NCBI GenBank assembly: GCA_965370045.1
Contig: CBDUSI010000087.1
Span: 1-19,002 of the forward strand
Reading direction: 5' to 3'
Length of the DNA: 19,002 nucleotides
DNA from: CAZONU01 sp965370045
GTDB taxonomy: Bacteria; Planctomycetota; SZUA-567; JAKLDR01
Shown: positions 12,683 to 19,002 of the stretch, one piece after another
Numbering within the stretch: the stretch's first letter is position 1
Layout of the letters: every line of letters starts with the position of its first letter
Made by a program: the position numbers and the translations under genes
The notes under the pieces: generated by a model
Database searches by the model: none
What the model saw: the letters and a program-made list of their open reading frames with translations, nothing else
Told to the model about the DNA's origin: nothing

Positions 12683-13609
12683 TCAGTCGGTCACCAGCCG
12701 GTCGAGCCGCCGGGCGGCGGAGCGCAGCAGCCTGCCGCTGAAAAGCGCGGCGACGGCCACGGGCAGCAGGGCGACAGCCGACATCGCCGCCAGCGCGTAA
12801 TAGAAGGGGACTTCCTTGCTGGTGACCCATCTGCCGAACCAGTTGGATATGGGCTCATTCCAATTTGGCAGTATCAAATACACCTGGACGAGATGCGCCA
12901 ATGCCAATCCCGCGGCCAGCGGGGCCAGCGTCCAGAGGAGTGCAAGAACCAGCGATCTCTTCGGATCTCTCCCGGTAACTGCGCACCAGGCTGAGACGGC
13001 GAACGCGAAGCGCAATGAGCAGTGCAGCCCCACGAGGGCAACCATGGCAGCGACCACGCGGCCATCGGTTTCGTCGAAGGATGTGAACCACCAGTCCAGG
13101 ATTTCGCCGTCCATTACCGCCGTGGACCATCGGGCGGGAAAGATCAGCGTAAGCGGGTAAACGGGCAGGAACGGGACTGACCAGTGCGTCAGAAACAGCG
13201 GGACCAGGACCATGTAAGCGGCTTCGCGCCAGAGCCGCGGCCGGTAGAGGCTCGCCCTCAACAGGGAGCGGCGGGGCACCGACGTCAGCACAAGTTGCGC
13301 GAGGAAACGGCCCTCGCAAAGGGTCCTGGCCCGAGCCCATATCTGGTACGCAATGACCAAAGGCAGGAAATAGTATGAACCCAGTACCACGAACCAAGTG
13401 AGCGCCGTTAGCCAGTTGCAGGCCGGTCGCTCCACCGTGAGGACATAGACATACTCGTGGAAGCCGAGCGCACAGGCCAACAGAAACGCCATGACCCACG
13501 GCCAGAGGCGCACCTTGCCAGACAGAGCTCGTTCCAGCAACTTCCGCCCGCGGCGCGAGAGGCGGACGACAGGAGCCGCGTTGCCGGGTGTGGGATACGT
13601 GGCTCTCAT
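12683..13609 (-). CDS. Six-helix integral membrane protein, perhaps ABC-2-like
   Basis: 308 residues from ATG 13609; an in-frame GTG at 13630 would add seven residues, and neither has a good ribosome binding site. Six hydrophobic segments can be seen, for example LWPWVMAFLLACALGF, LTWFVVLGSYYFLPLVIAY, AAYMVLVPLFLTHWSVPFLP, AMVALVGLHCSLRFAFAVSA, LALLWTLAPLAAGLALAHLV and ALAAMSAVALLPVAVAALF. Between helices 2 and 3 a loop reads CEGRFLAQLVLTSVPRRSLL, which recalls the EREQGTLE-LLLTPLSPRE loop of ABC-2 type permeases. That likeness is weak, and no ATPase gene is next to it. The C-terminal codons (AARRLDRL) are part of a 26-bp sequence repeated 970 bases away, upstream of the gene. The role is unknown. 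Confidence 0.65.
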   Translation of the reverse strand: MRATYPTPGNAAPVVRLSRRGRKLLERALSGKVRLWPWVMAFLLACALGFHEYVYVLTVERPACNWLTALTWFVVLGSYYFLPLVIAYQIWARARTLCEGRFLAQLVLTSVPRRSLLRASLYRPRLWREAAYMVLVPLFLTHWSVPFLPVYPLTLIFPARWSTAVMDGEILDWWFTSFDETDGRVVAAMVALVGLHCSLRFAFAVSAWCAVTGRDPKRSLVLALLWTLAPLAAGLALAHLVQVYLILPNWNEPISNWFGRWVTSKEVPFYYALAAMSAVALLPVAVAALFSGRLLRSAARRLDRLVTD

Positions 13610-13690
13610 ATCCGCCGTAACGCAGCCCACGGCGGCGCGTTCATATCATTGCCGTCGCCAGACTCAGCCGGTCGAGGCGCCGGGCGGCGG
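12695..13690. repeat. 26-bp direct repeat flanking the membrane-protein gene
   Basis: CAGCCGGTCGAGCCGCCGGG plus CGGCGG at 12695-12720 recurs at 13665-13690 with one change (25 of 26 identical). The first copy codes the C-terminus AARRLDRL of the membrane protein; on the minus strand the second copy also codes AARRLDRL, followed by SLATAMI and a stop. The second copy may be the tail of a lost paralog or a footprint of a duplication. Confidence 0.6.
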
Positions 13691-13729
13691 CTCCCCCGGC
13701 GGAAATCCACCGAATAACCGGCTTGCCCG

Positions 13730-13759
13730 TTGAAATTGCCGCCCCCGGCCGGCTATAAT
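13730..13759 (+). promoter_or_regulatory. Sigma-70 promoter of asd
   Basis: TTGAAA (13730-13735) and a perfect TATAAT (13754-13759) are 18 bases apart. Transcription would start near 13766 and give a leader of about 40 bases to the ATG at 13808. This is the best promoter in the window and probably drives asd, truA and the glycosyltransferase. Confidence 0.8.
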
Positions 13760-13807
13760 CTCTCTCCGTTCACTGGCCCCTGAGAAGAGGAAGAAGAGGT
13801 AAGGGAA

Positions 13808-14818
13808 ATGTCAGGTTACACCGTCGCAGTCGCCGGCGCCACCGGGGCAGTCGGCCAGGAGATGCTCGCGGTCCTCGCGAGGCGGGACTTCCCGATCAAG
13901 CGCCTCAAGGCCCTGGCCAGCTCGCGCTCGGTGGGGCGGAAGCTCAAGTTCAAGGGCGAGGACATCGCCGTCGAGGAACTCACCGAGGACTCCTTCGAAG
14001 GCGTGGAACTGGCCCTCTTCAGCGCGGGCTCCGAGCGCTCGAAGCAGTTCGCCCCCGCGGCGGTGGCCGCCGGGACGGTAGTGGTCGACAACTCCTCGGC
14101 CTTCCGGCTGAGCCCCGACGTGCCCCTGGTGATTCCCGAGGTCAACCCCCAGGAGGTCGCGGAGCACCACGGGATCATCGCCAACCCCAACTGCTCGACG
14201 ATCATCGCCTGCGTGCCGCTCTGGCCGCTGCACCAGGCCGCGCACATCCGGCGCATCGTCTGCGCCACCTACCAGGCGGTGAGCGGCACGGGTGCGGCCG
14301 CGCTGCGCGAACTCGAGACCCAGTCCCGCGCCTGGGCCGCGGGCGAGCCCCTGACGGTTGAGGCCTACGCCCACCAGATCGCCTTCAACTGCCTGCCGCA
14401 GGTCGGCAAGGCCGACGCCACCGGCTACACCACCGAGGAGCTCAAACTGCTCCACGAGACCCGCAAGATCTTCGGCGACCACCACATCCGGGTGAGCTGC
14501 ACCTGCGTGCGCGTGCCGGTCTTCCGTTCGCACAGCGAGGCCATCTGGATCGAGACCGACAAGCGGCTCAGCGTCGCCGATGCCCGCAAGGCGCTGTCCG
14601 AAGCGCCCGGCGTGGTTCTCAAAGACGACGTCAACGCGGACCAGTACCCCATGCCCCTGGAGACCAGCGGGAAGGACGAGGTCTACGTGGGCCGCATCCG
14701 CGCGGACGCCTCCTGCGACCGGGGCCTGGCCCTGTGGGTGGCTGGCGACCAGCTCCTGAAGGGCGCGGCGCTCAACGCCGTGCAGATCGCCGAGGTCCTT
14801 TACCGGTTGGACAAGTAG
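13808..14818 (+). CDS. asd: Aspartate-semialdehyde dehydrogenase
   Basis: 336 residues, the normal length. The enzyme reduces aspartyl phosphate to aspartate semialdehyde with NADPH, the branch point to lysine/diaminopimelate, threonine and methionine. The Rossmann motif VAVAGATGAVGQEML (6-20) binds the nucleotide, the catalytic Cys129 lies in ANPNCST, and His242 in PVFRSHSEAI is the general base. VVDNSSAFR (92-100) and PLVIPEVNP are further signature stretches. The ATG at 13808 follows purine-rich AAGAGGTAAGGGAA. It is the first gene after the 13730 promoter, and truA starts 18 bases after its stop. Nothing unusual is seen in it. Confidence 0.97.
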   Translation: MSGYTVAVAGATGAVGQEMLAVLARRDFPIKRLKALASSRSVGRKLKFKGEDIAVEELTEDSFEGVELALFSAGSERSKQFAPAAVAAGTVVVDNSSAFRLSPDVPLVIPEVNPQEVAEHHGIIANPNCSTIIACVPLWPLHQAAHIRRIVCATYQAVSGTGAAALRELETQSRAWAAGEPLTVEAYAHQIAFNCLPQVGKADATGYTTEELKLLHETRKIFGDHHIRVSCTCVRVPVFRSHSEAIWIETDKRLSVADARKALSEAPGVVLKDDVNADQYPMPLETSGKDEVYVGRIRADASCDRGLALWVAGDQLLKGAALNAVQIAEVLYRLDK

Positions 14819-14836
14819 CCGGAGGCCGGTTTCCCG

Positions 14837-15595
14837 TTGCGTACCGTCCGCCTGCTGATCGAGTACGACGGTACCGGCTACGCCGGCTGGCAGGCGCAGA
14901 CCAACGGCCCCAGCATCCAGGTGGAGATCGAGCAGGCCATCGCCAGGGTGACCGGCGAGAAGCTGCGCATCGCCGGCAGCGGCCGCACCGACGCGGGGGT
15001 CCACGCGCTGGGCCAGGTGGCCACGTTCAGGACCGAAAGCGACATTGGCGGGGAGCGCTTCGCCGCGGCGCTCAACAGCTACCTGCCGCCGGGCATCATC
15101 GTGATCTCTTCCGCGTGGGTCTCGGGGGGCTTCCACGCCCGCAAGAGCGCGCGCTCCAAGACCTACCGCTACCGGGTACTCAACCGCGCGATGCGTCCGG
15201 CGCTGCTGCGCGACAAGGTCTACCACTTCGCGCCGGGGCTCGACGTCGAGGCCATGCGCGAGGCCGCCGGGCACCTCGTCGGCCTCCACGACTTCCGGGC
15301 CTTCACCCCGCCGAGCTCCGAACGTCCCGCCGGCTACCAGCGCGAGATATTCGCCCTGGAGGTTGCCCGCCGGGGCGACGAGGTGGTCATCGAGGTGGCC
15401 GGCTCGGGGTTTCTGCACAACATGGTCCGCATAATCGCCGGCACGCTGATAGGGGTGGGCTGGGGAAAGATGCCGCCGAAGGAGATCCCCGGGATAATCG
15501 CCTCCCGCGACCGCAAGCGCGCCGGGCCCACCGCTCCGGCCTGCGGGCTGTACCTGGTGAGCGTCGACTACGGGGAGGACGGGCCATCCGCATAG
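14837..15595 (+). CDS. truA: tRNA pseudouridine(38-40) synthase
   Basis: 252 residues. TruA isomerises uridines 38, 39 and 40 in the anticodon arm of many tRNAs. The catalytic Asp52 is in SGRTDAGVHALGQ, and the family stretches VRLLIEYDGTGYAGWQ (4-19), ARSKTYRYRVLN (with Tyr110/Tyr112) and GFLHNMVRIIAGTLIGVGWG are present. The start is TTG 14837, fixed by the normal N-terminus and by GGAGG at 14821-14825, 11 bases upstream. Its last codons overlap the start of the next gene, which suggests translational coupling. It belongs to the asd operon. Confidence 0.96.
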   Translation: MRTVRLLIEYDGTGYAGWQAQTNGPSIQVEIEQAIARVTGEKLRIAGSGRTDAGVHALGQVATFRTESDIGGERFAAALNSYLPPGIIVISSAWVSGGFHARKSARSKTYRYRVLNRAMRPALLRDKVYHFAPGLDVEAMREAAGHLVGLHDFRAFTPPSSERPAGYQREIFALEVARRGDEVVIEVAGSGFLHNMVRIIAGTLIGVGWGKMPPKEIPGIIASRDRKRAGPTAPACGLYLVSVDYGEDGPSA

Positions 15596-16746
15596 CCCAG
15601 GTCATCACCCGCATGATCCTCGGCGGGGCGCAGGAGAATACCCTGCTCACCTGCCAGGGCCTGGTCGAGCGCGGGCACCAGGTGGTGCTCTACAGCGGCC
15701 CGACCGCGGGGCCCGAGGGCGAACTGCTGGCCGAGGCCGCCCGCCGCGGGGTGACCGTTGTGGAGGTCCCGGCGCTGGTCCGGCCGGTCTCCCCGCTCCG
15801 GGATCTGGCCGCCTACCGCGATCTGCGGACCAGGTTCGCGGCGACCGGGCCGGAGGTGGTCCACACCCACTCCTCGAAGGCCGGGGTGCTGGGCCGCATG
15901 GCCGCGCACGCTGCGGGCGTGAAGACCATCGTCCACACGATTCACGGGCTGCCCTTTCACGCCTACCAGAACCCCTTGCTGCGCTGGCTGTACGTACGGG
16001 CGGAGCGCTTCGCCGCGCGCCGCTGCCACAAGATCATCTCCGTGGCCGAGGCCATGACCCGCAAGGCGGTGGCCGCCGGGGTGGCCCCGCCGGAGAAGTT
16101 CGTGACGGTCTACAGCGGCATGGAGGTCGAGCCCTTCATCGCCGCGCGCGCCGCGCGCGAGGAAGTGCGCCGCCGGCTGGGCTACGCGCCGGAACACTTC
16201 GTGGTCGCCAAGCTCGCCCGGCTCTTCGAGCTCAAGGGCCACGAGTACGTGCTGGCCGCCGCGCGGGAGGTCGCCGCCAAGCATCCCCAGGCGCGTTTTC
16301 TGTTCATCGGCGACGGGGTGCTGCGCGGCCGGCTCGAGGCCCGGGTCCGCCAACTGGGCCTCGGCGAGCGGGTCAGGTTCGCCGGGCTGGTGCCCGCCGC
16401 GGAGGTCCCCGGGTACCTGGCGGCCAGCGACCTGCTGGTCCACGCCAGCCTGCGCGAGGGCCTGCCCCGGGCGGTGCCCCAGGCGCTCCTGGTCGGGACC
16501 CCGGTGGTGGCCTTCGACGAGGACGGCGCGCCCGAGGTGGTCCGCGACGGGGAGACCGGCCTGCTGGTCCCCTCGCGGGACGCGGCCGCGCTGGCCCGGG
16601 CGATCAGGCGCATGATCGAGGAGCCCGAGCTGGCCCGCAGCACGGCGGCCGCCGGGCGCGACCTGGCTGCAAAGACCTTCCCCGCCGAGCGCATGGTGGA
16701 ACGCATCGCCGAGATCTACGCGGAGCTCTGCTCCCGGCGCCCGTAA
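15586..16746 (+). CDS. GT4-family glycosyltransferase with probable ATC start
   Basis: 386 residues with the GT-B fold of family GT4. The N-terminal domain begins RIAQVITRMILGGAQENTLL, a typical start for sugar-nucleotide transferases of envelope polysaccharide synthesis. The C-terminal domain has VAKLARLFELKGHEY (Arg212 and Lys217, phosphate binding), FIGDGVLRGRLE, and HASLREGLPRAVPQALLVGT. In the EX7E motif the first Glu is Glu291 and the second is Gln299, a variant often found in this subgroup. PEVVRDGETGLLVP follows. Relatives normally start M-RIA, but the codon here is ATC (15586), with GGGGAGG (15572-15578) 7 bases upstream. No ATG, GTG or TTG stands nearby before the first strand, and the next ATG (15613) would cut the first beta-strand off. 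The start overlaps the truA stop. The acceptor and sugar are unknown. Confidence 0.88.
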   Translation: MRIAQVITRMILGGAQENTLLTCQGLVERGHQVVLYSGPTAGPEGELLAEAARRGVTVVEVPALVRPVSPLRDLAAYRDLRTRFAATGPEVVHTHSSKAGVLGRMAAHAAGVKTIVHTIHGLPFHAYQNPLLRWLYVRAERFAARRCHKIISVAEAMTRKAVAAGVAPPEKFVTVYSGMEVEPFIAARAAREEVRRRLGYAPEHFVVAKLARLFELKGHEYVLAAAREVAAKHPQARFLFIGDGVLRGRLEARVRQLGLGERVRFAGLVPAAEVPGYLAASDLLVHASLREGLPRAVPQALLVGTPVVAFDEDGAPEVVRDGETGLLVPSRDAAALARAIRRMIEEPELARSTAAAGRDLAAKTFPAERMVERIAEIYAELCSRRP

Positions 16747-16778
16747 TACCGCATACGCATAGACGATCCCAAAGGAAA

Positions 16779-16807
16779 GGCCGGCGGGGCGAGCCTCGCC
16801 GGCCGGT
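16779..16807. terminator. Bidirectional intrinsic terminator
   Basis: GGCCGGCG (16779-16786) pairs perfectly with CGCCGGCC (16797-16804), with a 10-base loop that can close further. A TTTCCC tract follows on the plus strand and CCTTTCC on the minus strand. It lies between the stops of two convergent genes, where it can serve both. Confidence 0.75.
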
Positions 16808-16811
16808 TTCC

Positions 16812-18194
16812 CTAGTCGTTCTTCTTGGGGGCCGGACCCTTGGCCGGGGCCGCGGGCGCCGCGGGGGTGCCGCTGCCCCTGATCACCGGGATCTTGGGCT
16901 TGTCCTTCTTGGGCTTCCCGGTGCGCAGGGCCTTCGGATTGAAGTCGGGCTCGACCAGGCAGACGATCTCGTTCCGCTTGGTGAGGGCCAGCAGGTAGAG
17001 GGGCTGGCCGGCCTTCTCGAACTGCTCCTCGTTGGGGAAGATGGCCTTGAAGCCGCCCAGCGAGCTCTGCCAGAGGGCCTTGCCGGTCTTCTTATCGAGG
17101 CCCAGCAGACGCCCCTTGCGGCTCAGGACGTAGACGGCCTTCTCGCCGATGCCCAGTATCTGCTTGACGTCCTTGTTCTGCCAGATCTTGCGGCCCTTCT
17201 TGGTCTCCACGCCCAGGAGCCCCTGGCCCTCGCTGATGGAGACCACCAGGCCGACGCGCGGGTCGGGGTCGGCCAGCGGCCGGGCGGTGACCTCGCTGCC
17301 GGTGGGCAGCTCCCAGAGCTTCTCGCCGCTGAGGCGGTCCAGGCAGTAGAGCTTGAAGTCGCTGCAGCCGAAGTAGAGCCGGTCCTTGTTGAGGCACACG
17401 CCTTTTTCCACGGCGCCCTGGGTCTGTAGGCGCCAGGCGGGCCTCCCGTCGGTGTCCTTGACGGCCATGACGTAGCCGTTGGTGGTGCAGACGTAGATGA
17501 ACCCGCCGGCGCTGCTCAGCGGGGCGAGGATGTGCCCGCCGCCACGCGGCGCGGCGGTGCTCCAGCCCCGGCTGGTGGCGTAGCGCAGGATTTTGACGGG
17601 GGCGTCGCCGTGGACGGAGGCCTGCATCTCGCGGACCGTCTTGCGAATCTTGAGCGCCCAGAGGCGGCCGTCGGCGTAGCTGGAAGCGAAGATCACCGGG
17701 GTGCCCTTTTCGGTCTCGACCCAGGTCCTGAGCACCGGCCGGGCGCTGATGGGTATGCCCGGGTCCAGGATGCAGATGATCTGGCCGAAGGCGCGGTGCA
17801 CGCGGACGATGCGCTCGTCGGAGACGGTCATGACCGCGTCCTTGGAGACGGCCGGCGGATACCTGGTCTCGATGGGCTTCTTGAACTGGCAGTTCCAGAC
17901 GTTCATGCCGTCCTGCTTGCGCAGCAGGTAGAGGATGTTCGGCCGTTCGGCCGCGACCATGACGTAGCCGTCCTTGACCCAGGCCTTCTTGACCTGGCCC
18001 TTCTTGATGTCCAGATCCCAGAGGTTCTTGAGCTTCATCTTATCGGGCAGGCCCACGCCGGCGGCCACGGTGACCTTGCCGCTGTACGTGGCCGTTTCCC
18101 CCGGCTGCCGGTCGCCTCTGCACCCGGCCATGACCAGGAGCCCGACCAGGGCTGCCGCCGCTGCCGCCGCCTTACCGAACCTGACACGCTTCAT
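16812..18194 (-). CDS. PQQ-type beta-propeller lipoprotein, BamB-like fold
   Basis: 460 residues from ATG 18194, with GGGGGAGG upstream. The N-terminus is a signal peptide (AAAAAALVGLLVMAGC) with lipobox VMAGC and Cys25 as lipid site, so the protein should sit on the outer face of a membrane. The body has repeated propeller blades: YLLRKQDGMNVWNCQ, VKDTDGRPAWRLQTQG, LYCLDRLSGEKLWELPTG, GVETKKGRKIWQNKD and LGLDKKTGKALWQSSLGG, with the W-ending PQQ-like blade pattern. There is no evidence for bound PQQ. The tail (about 430-460) is Lys/Pro/Ala-rich and probably disordered. BamB itself has a similar fold, but nothing links this gene to outer-membrane assembly, so I give no symbol. It lies 3 bases after the stop of the small gene 18198-18491 and is cotranscribed with it. 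Confidence 0.85.
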   Translation of the reverse strand: MKRVRFGKAAAAAAALVGLLVMAGCRGDRQPGETATYSGKVTVAAGVGLPDKMKLKNLWDLDIKKGQVKKAWVKDGYVMVAAERPNILYLLRKQDGMNVWNCQFKKPIETRYPPAVSKDAVMTVSDERIVRVHRAFGQIICILDPGIPISARPVLRTWVETEKGTPVIFASSYADGRLWALKIRKTVREMQASVHGDAPVKILRYATSRGWSTAAPRGGGHILAPLSSAGGFIYVCTTNGYVMAVKDTDGRPAWRLQTQGAVEKGVCLNKDRLYFGCSDFKLYCLDRLSGEKLWELPTGSEVTARPLADPDPRVGLVVSISEGQGLLGVETKKGRKIWQNKDVKQILGIGEKAVYVLSRKGRLLGLDKKTGKALWQSSLGGFKAIFPNEEQFEKAGQPLYLLALTKRNEIVCLVEPDFNPKALRTGKPKKDKPKIPVIRGSGTPAAPAAPAKGPAPKKND

Positions 18195-18197
18195 GGG

Positions 18198-18491
18198 CTA
18201 AGCCTCCCCCTCCTCGTTGGCCGGCTCGTCACCCGAGCCGCCCAGGTAGTCCCGGAGGTCAATCCCGTGTTCCTTCTCGTAGCGGCTCATCTTCTCGATG
18301 GCCGCCATGTCCGTCTCGATGCGGCTGGAGAGCTTGAAGATGTACGGCCGCTTGTCGAGCCGGTCCTCCAGGTCCCGCAACATGGCTTCCCAGGAACGCT
18401 CGTAGAGCTCGTCGCGAAGGGCGACCAGCAGACGCTCCCCGCTGGTGAGCCCGGCGACGAAGTCGCGGTGCTCCTGGTCCTCGCTGCCCAC
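18198..18491 (-). CDS. Small helical protein coupled to the propeller lipoprotein
   Basis: 97 residues from GTG 18491, with GGGGGGA 6 bases upstream. The sequence is charged and helical (RLLVALRDELYERSWEAMLR, then DLEDRLDKRPYIFKLSSRIE), with an acidic tail. No signal peptide or membrane helix is visible, so it should be cytoplasmic. A clean YEKEHGIDLRDYLGG precedes the tail. I do not recognise the family. Its stop lies 3 bases before the lipoprotein ATG, and both follow the promoter at 18566-18594. Close coupling suggests a shared process, but its nature is unknown. Confidence 0.7.
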   Translation of the reverse strand: MGSEDQEHRDFVAGLTSGERLLVALRDELYERSWEAMLRDLEDRLDKRPYIFKLSSRIETDMAAIEKMSRYEKEHGIDLRDYLGGSGDEPANEEGEA

Positions 18492-18565
18492 GGCAGTCCC
18501 CCCGCCGGGAGGGGCCGGAAGACACCGCCCCGGGCGGGCCGGCGCACCCCAGCCAGCGTCAGGAA

Positions 18566-18594
18566 ATCGTATTTCCGCCCGCCAGAGGCGTCAA
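18566..18594 (-). promoter_or_regulatory. Sigma-70 promoter of the small gene / propeller operon
   Basis: On the minus strand TTGACG (18594-18589) and TACGAT (18571-18566) are separated by exactly 17 bases. Transcription would begin near 18559, leaving a leader of about 68 bases to the GTG at 18491. Confidence 0.7.
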
Positions 18595-18623
18595 GGGCAA
18601 AAGGGAGGGGGCGGAGGGACGCA

Positions 18624-18711
18624 CCGCTCCACTAGGAGCGGGCCGGCCCGGAGCGGCGAGCGACTGTAAGCGAGCCGTCGCCAGGGATGGCGACTAAGCC
18701 CTGAGTCAGGG
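18624..18711. repeat. Cluster of perfect short hairpins
   Basis: Within 88 bases are CCGCTCC-ACTA-GGAGCGG (18624-18641), the palindrome GGGCCGGCCC (18640-18649), GTCGCCA-GGGA-TGGCGAC (18677-18694) and CCCTGA-G-TCAGGG (18699-18711). Two have 7-bp stems with 4-base loops. No coding sequence is visible here. The form recalls REP/BIME-type extragenic palindromes; there is no transposase nearby. Confidence 0.6.
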
Positions 18712-18768
18712 ATGACGGATATGTTCACCGCGCCCGCCCTACCCTTCCCGCCCGCTCCCGGCTCCTGT

Positions 18769-18814
18769 TCTTCCGTGCTTTAACCCTCGTGCTCCTTGGT
18801 GCCTTGGTGGTTAA
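18769..18814 (-). repeat. AACCACCAAGGCACC-type short-period repeat
   Basis: On the minus strand TTAACCACCAAGGCACCAAG is followed by GAGCACGAGGGTTAAAGCAC and GGAAG, a degenerate repetition of an 8-base CCAAGGCA unit. It begins directly after the stop of the gene at 18815. It is the same family and orientation as 201-226. Confidence 0.6.
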
Positions 18815-19002
18815 TCAGTTAGGGCTTGCCCGCGAATTCGGGCCCCAGCCGTCGGAGGGCTCGGGATCGCCGGTTTGCCAGGTATCGGGCAAAGGCTTCG
18901 GCTTGATATCGCGGAGTTCCTCGTCCCAGACGGCATACCAGCGGCCAGAAACCATCTCCTCGGGCGGCGGCCAGGGGATGTTGTCGCGGCCGGCGATGCG
19001 CT
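18815..19002 (-). CDS. Unknown protein, C-terminal part (runs off the window end)
   Basis: The minus strand is open from the window edge to TGA at 18817-18815 and codes about 61 residues: RIAGRDNIPWPPPEEMVSGR, WYAVWDEELRDIKPKPLPD, and a tail TWQTGDPEPSDGWGPN. The composition (Trp, Pro, Asp, Glu) and steady reading suggest a real gene. I do not recognise it. It is followed at once by the CCAAGGCA-type repeat. Confidence 0.5.
   Translation of the reverse strand, partial: RIAGRDNIPWPPPEEMVSGRWYAVWDEELRDIKPKPLPDTWQTGDPEPSDGWGPNSRASPN

Noticed and set aside
11671..12741. Plus-strand open frame opposite the Ntn hydrolase
   Set aside because: Shadow of a well-supported family member on the minus strand; no ribosome binding site and no domain.
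13811..15418. Long minus-strand open frame opposite asd and truA
   Set aside because: asd and truA are certain on the plus strand with all catalytic residues; the antisense product is low-complexity.
14734..15585. Long upstream extension of the glycosyltransferase frame through truA
   Set aside because: The extension is an out-of-frame reading of asd and truA. Homology-like sequence begins only at RIAQVITRM, next to a strong ribosome binding site.
16812..18194. Calling this gene bamB
   Set aside because: The fold matches, but propeller lipoproteins of this type are numerous and the context (a small unknown gene) does not support outer-membrane assembly.

Overview
The window is a GC-rich bacterial chromosome segment without rRNA, tRNA or CRISPR. 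Its gene set fits an uncultivated Planctomycetota-like or related PVC-type bacterium: long secreted beta-propeller proteins with the GNFGGF / CTCSY signature, planctomycete-style ExbD paralogs with LPEA after the membrane anchor, a URO-D-fold methyltransferase-like protein, and several families of short-period intergenic repeats. The taxonomic guess is inference from gene content; no marker gene is present that fixes it.

Layout. 1-190: start of an unknown minus-strand gene cut by the window edge. 197-931: gene-free and rich in imperfect repeats. 932-2960: a chain of small unrecognised genes on the plus strand (a Lys-rich micro-protein, a frameshifted gene, a lipoprotein, two membrane-anchored proteins and a cut-off last gene). 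They are linked by 4-base ATGA/GTGA overlaps, and three of them begin with copies of one 42-bp direct repeat coding MTxPAPSPASExPQ. 2960-3213: another repeat-bearing gap. 3214-4149: an aldo/keto reductase. 4162-6060 (minus): an operon of three ExbD-family genes plus a small membrane-anchored helical protein, with no ExbB in view. 6288-7361 (plus): a URO-D-superfamily protein. 7431-13609 (minus): a very large secreted propeller / methyltransferase-like / propeller / malectin protein, a C45-type Ntn hydrolase and a six-helix membrane protein. 13808-16746 (plus): asd, truA and a GT4 glycosyltransferase behind a good sigma-70 promoter; the last gene seems to use an ATC start codon. 16812-18491 (minus): a PQQ-type propeller lipoprotein and a small coupled gene behind a good sigma-70 promoter. 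18595-18814: a hairpin-rich repeat region. 18815-19002: tail of an unknown minus-strand gene.

How it fits together. The housekeeping part is asd (lysine/threonine/methionine and diaminopimelate supply) with truA (tRNA pseudouridylation). The envelope part is large: ExbD-type energy-transducing subunits, two propeller proteins (one secreted, one lipoprotein), an Ntn hydrolase and a GT4 enzyme. The most unusual items are the duplicated-N-terminus cassette with apparent frameshifts (1128-2960), the ExbD triad whose middle member lost the proton-path Asp, the exported methyltransferase-like domain between two propellers, the ATC start, and the mix of intergenic repeat families. I did not find a recognisable defence system, phage or complete mobile element; the 1128-2960 cassette is the best candidate for something undescribed, but no function can be read from it.
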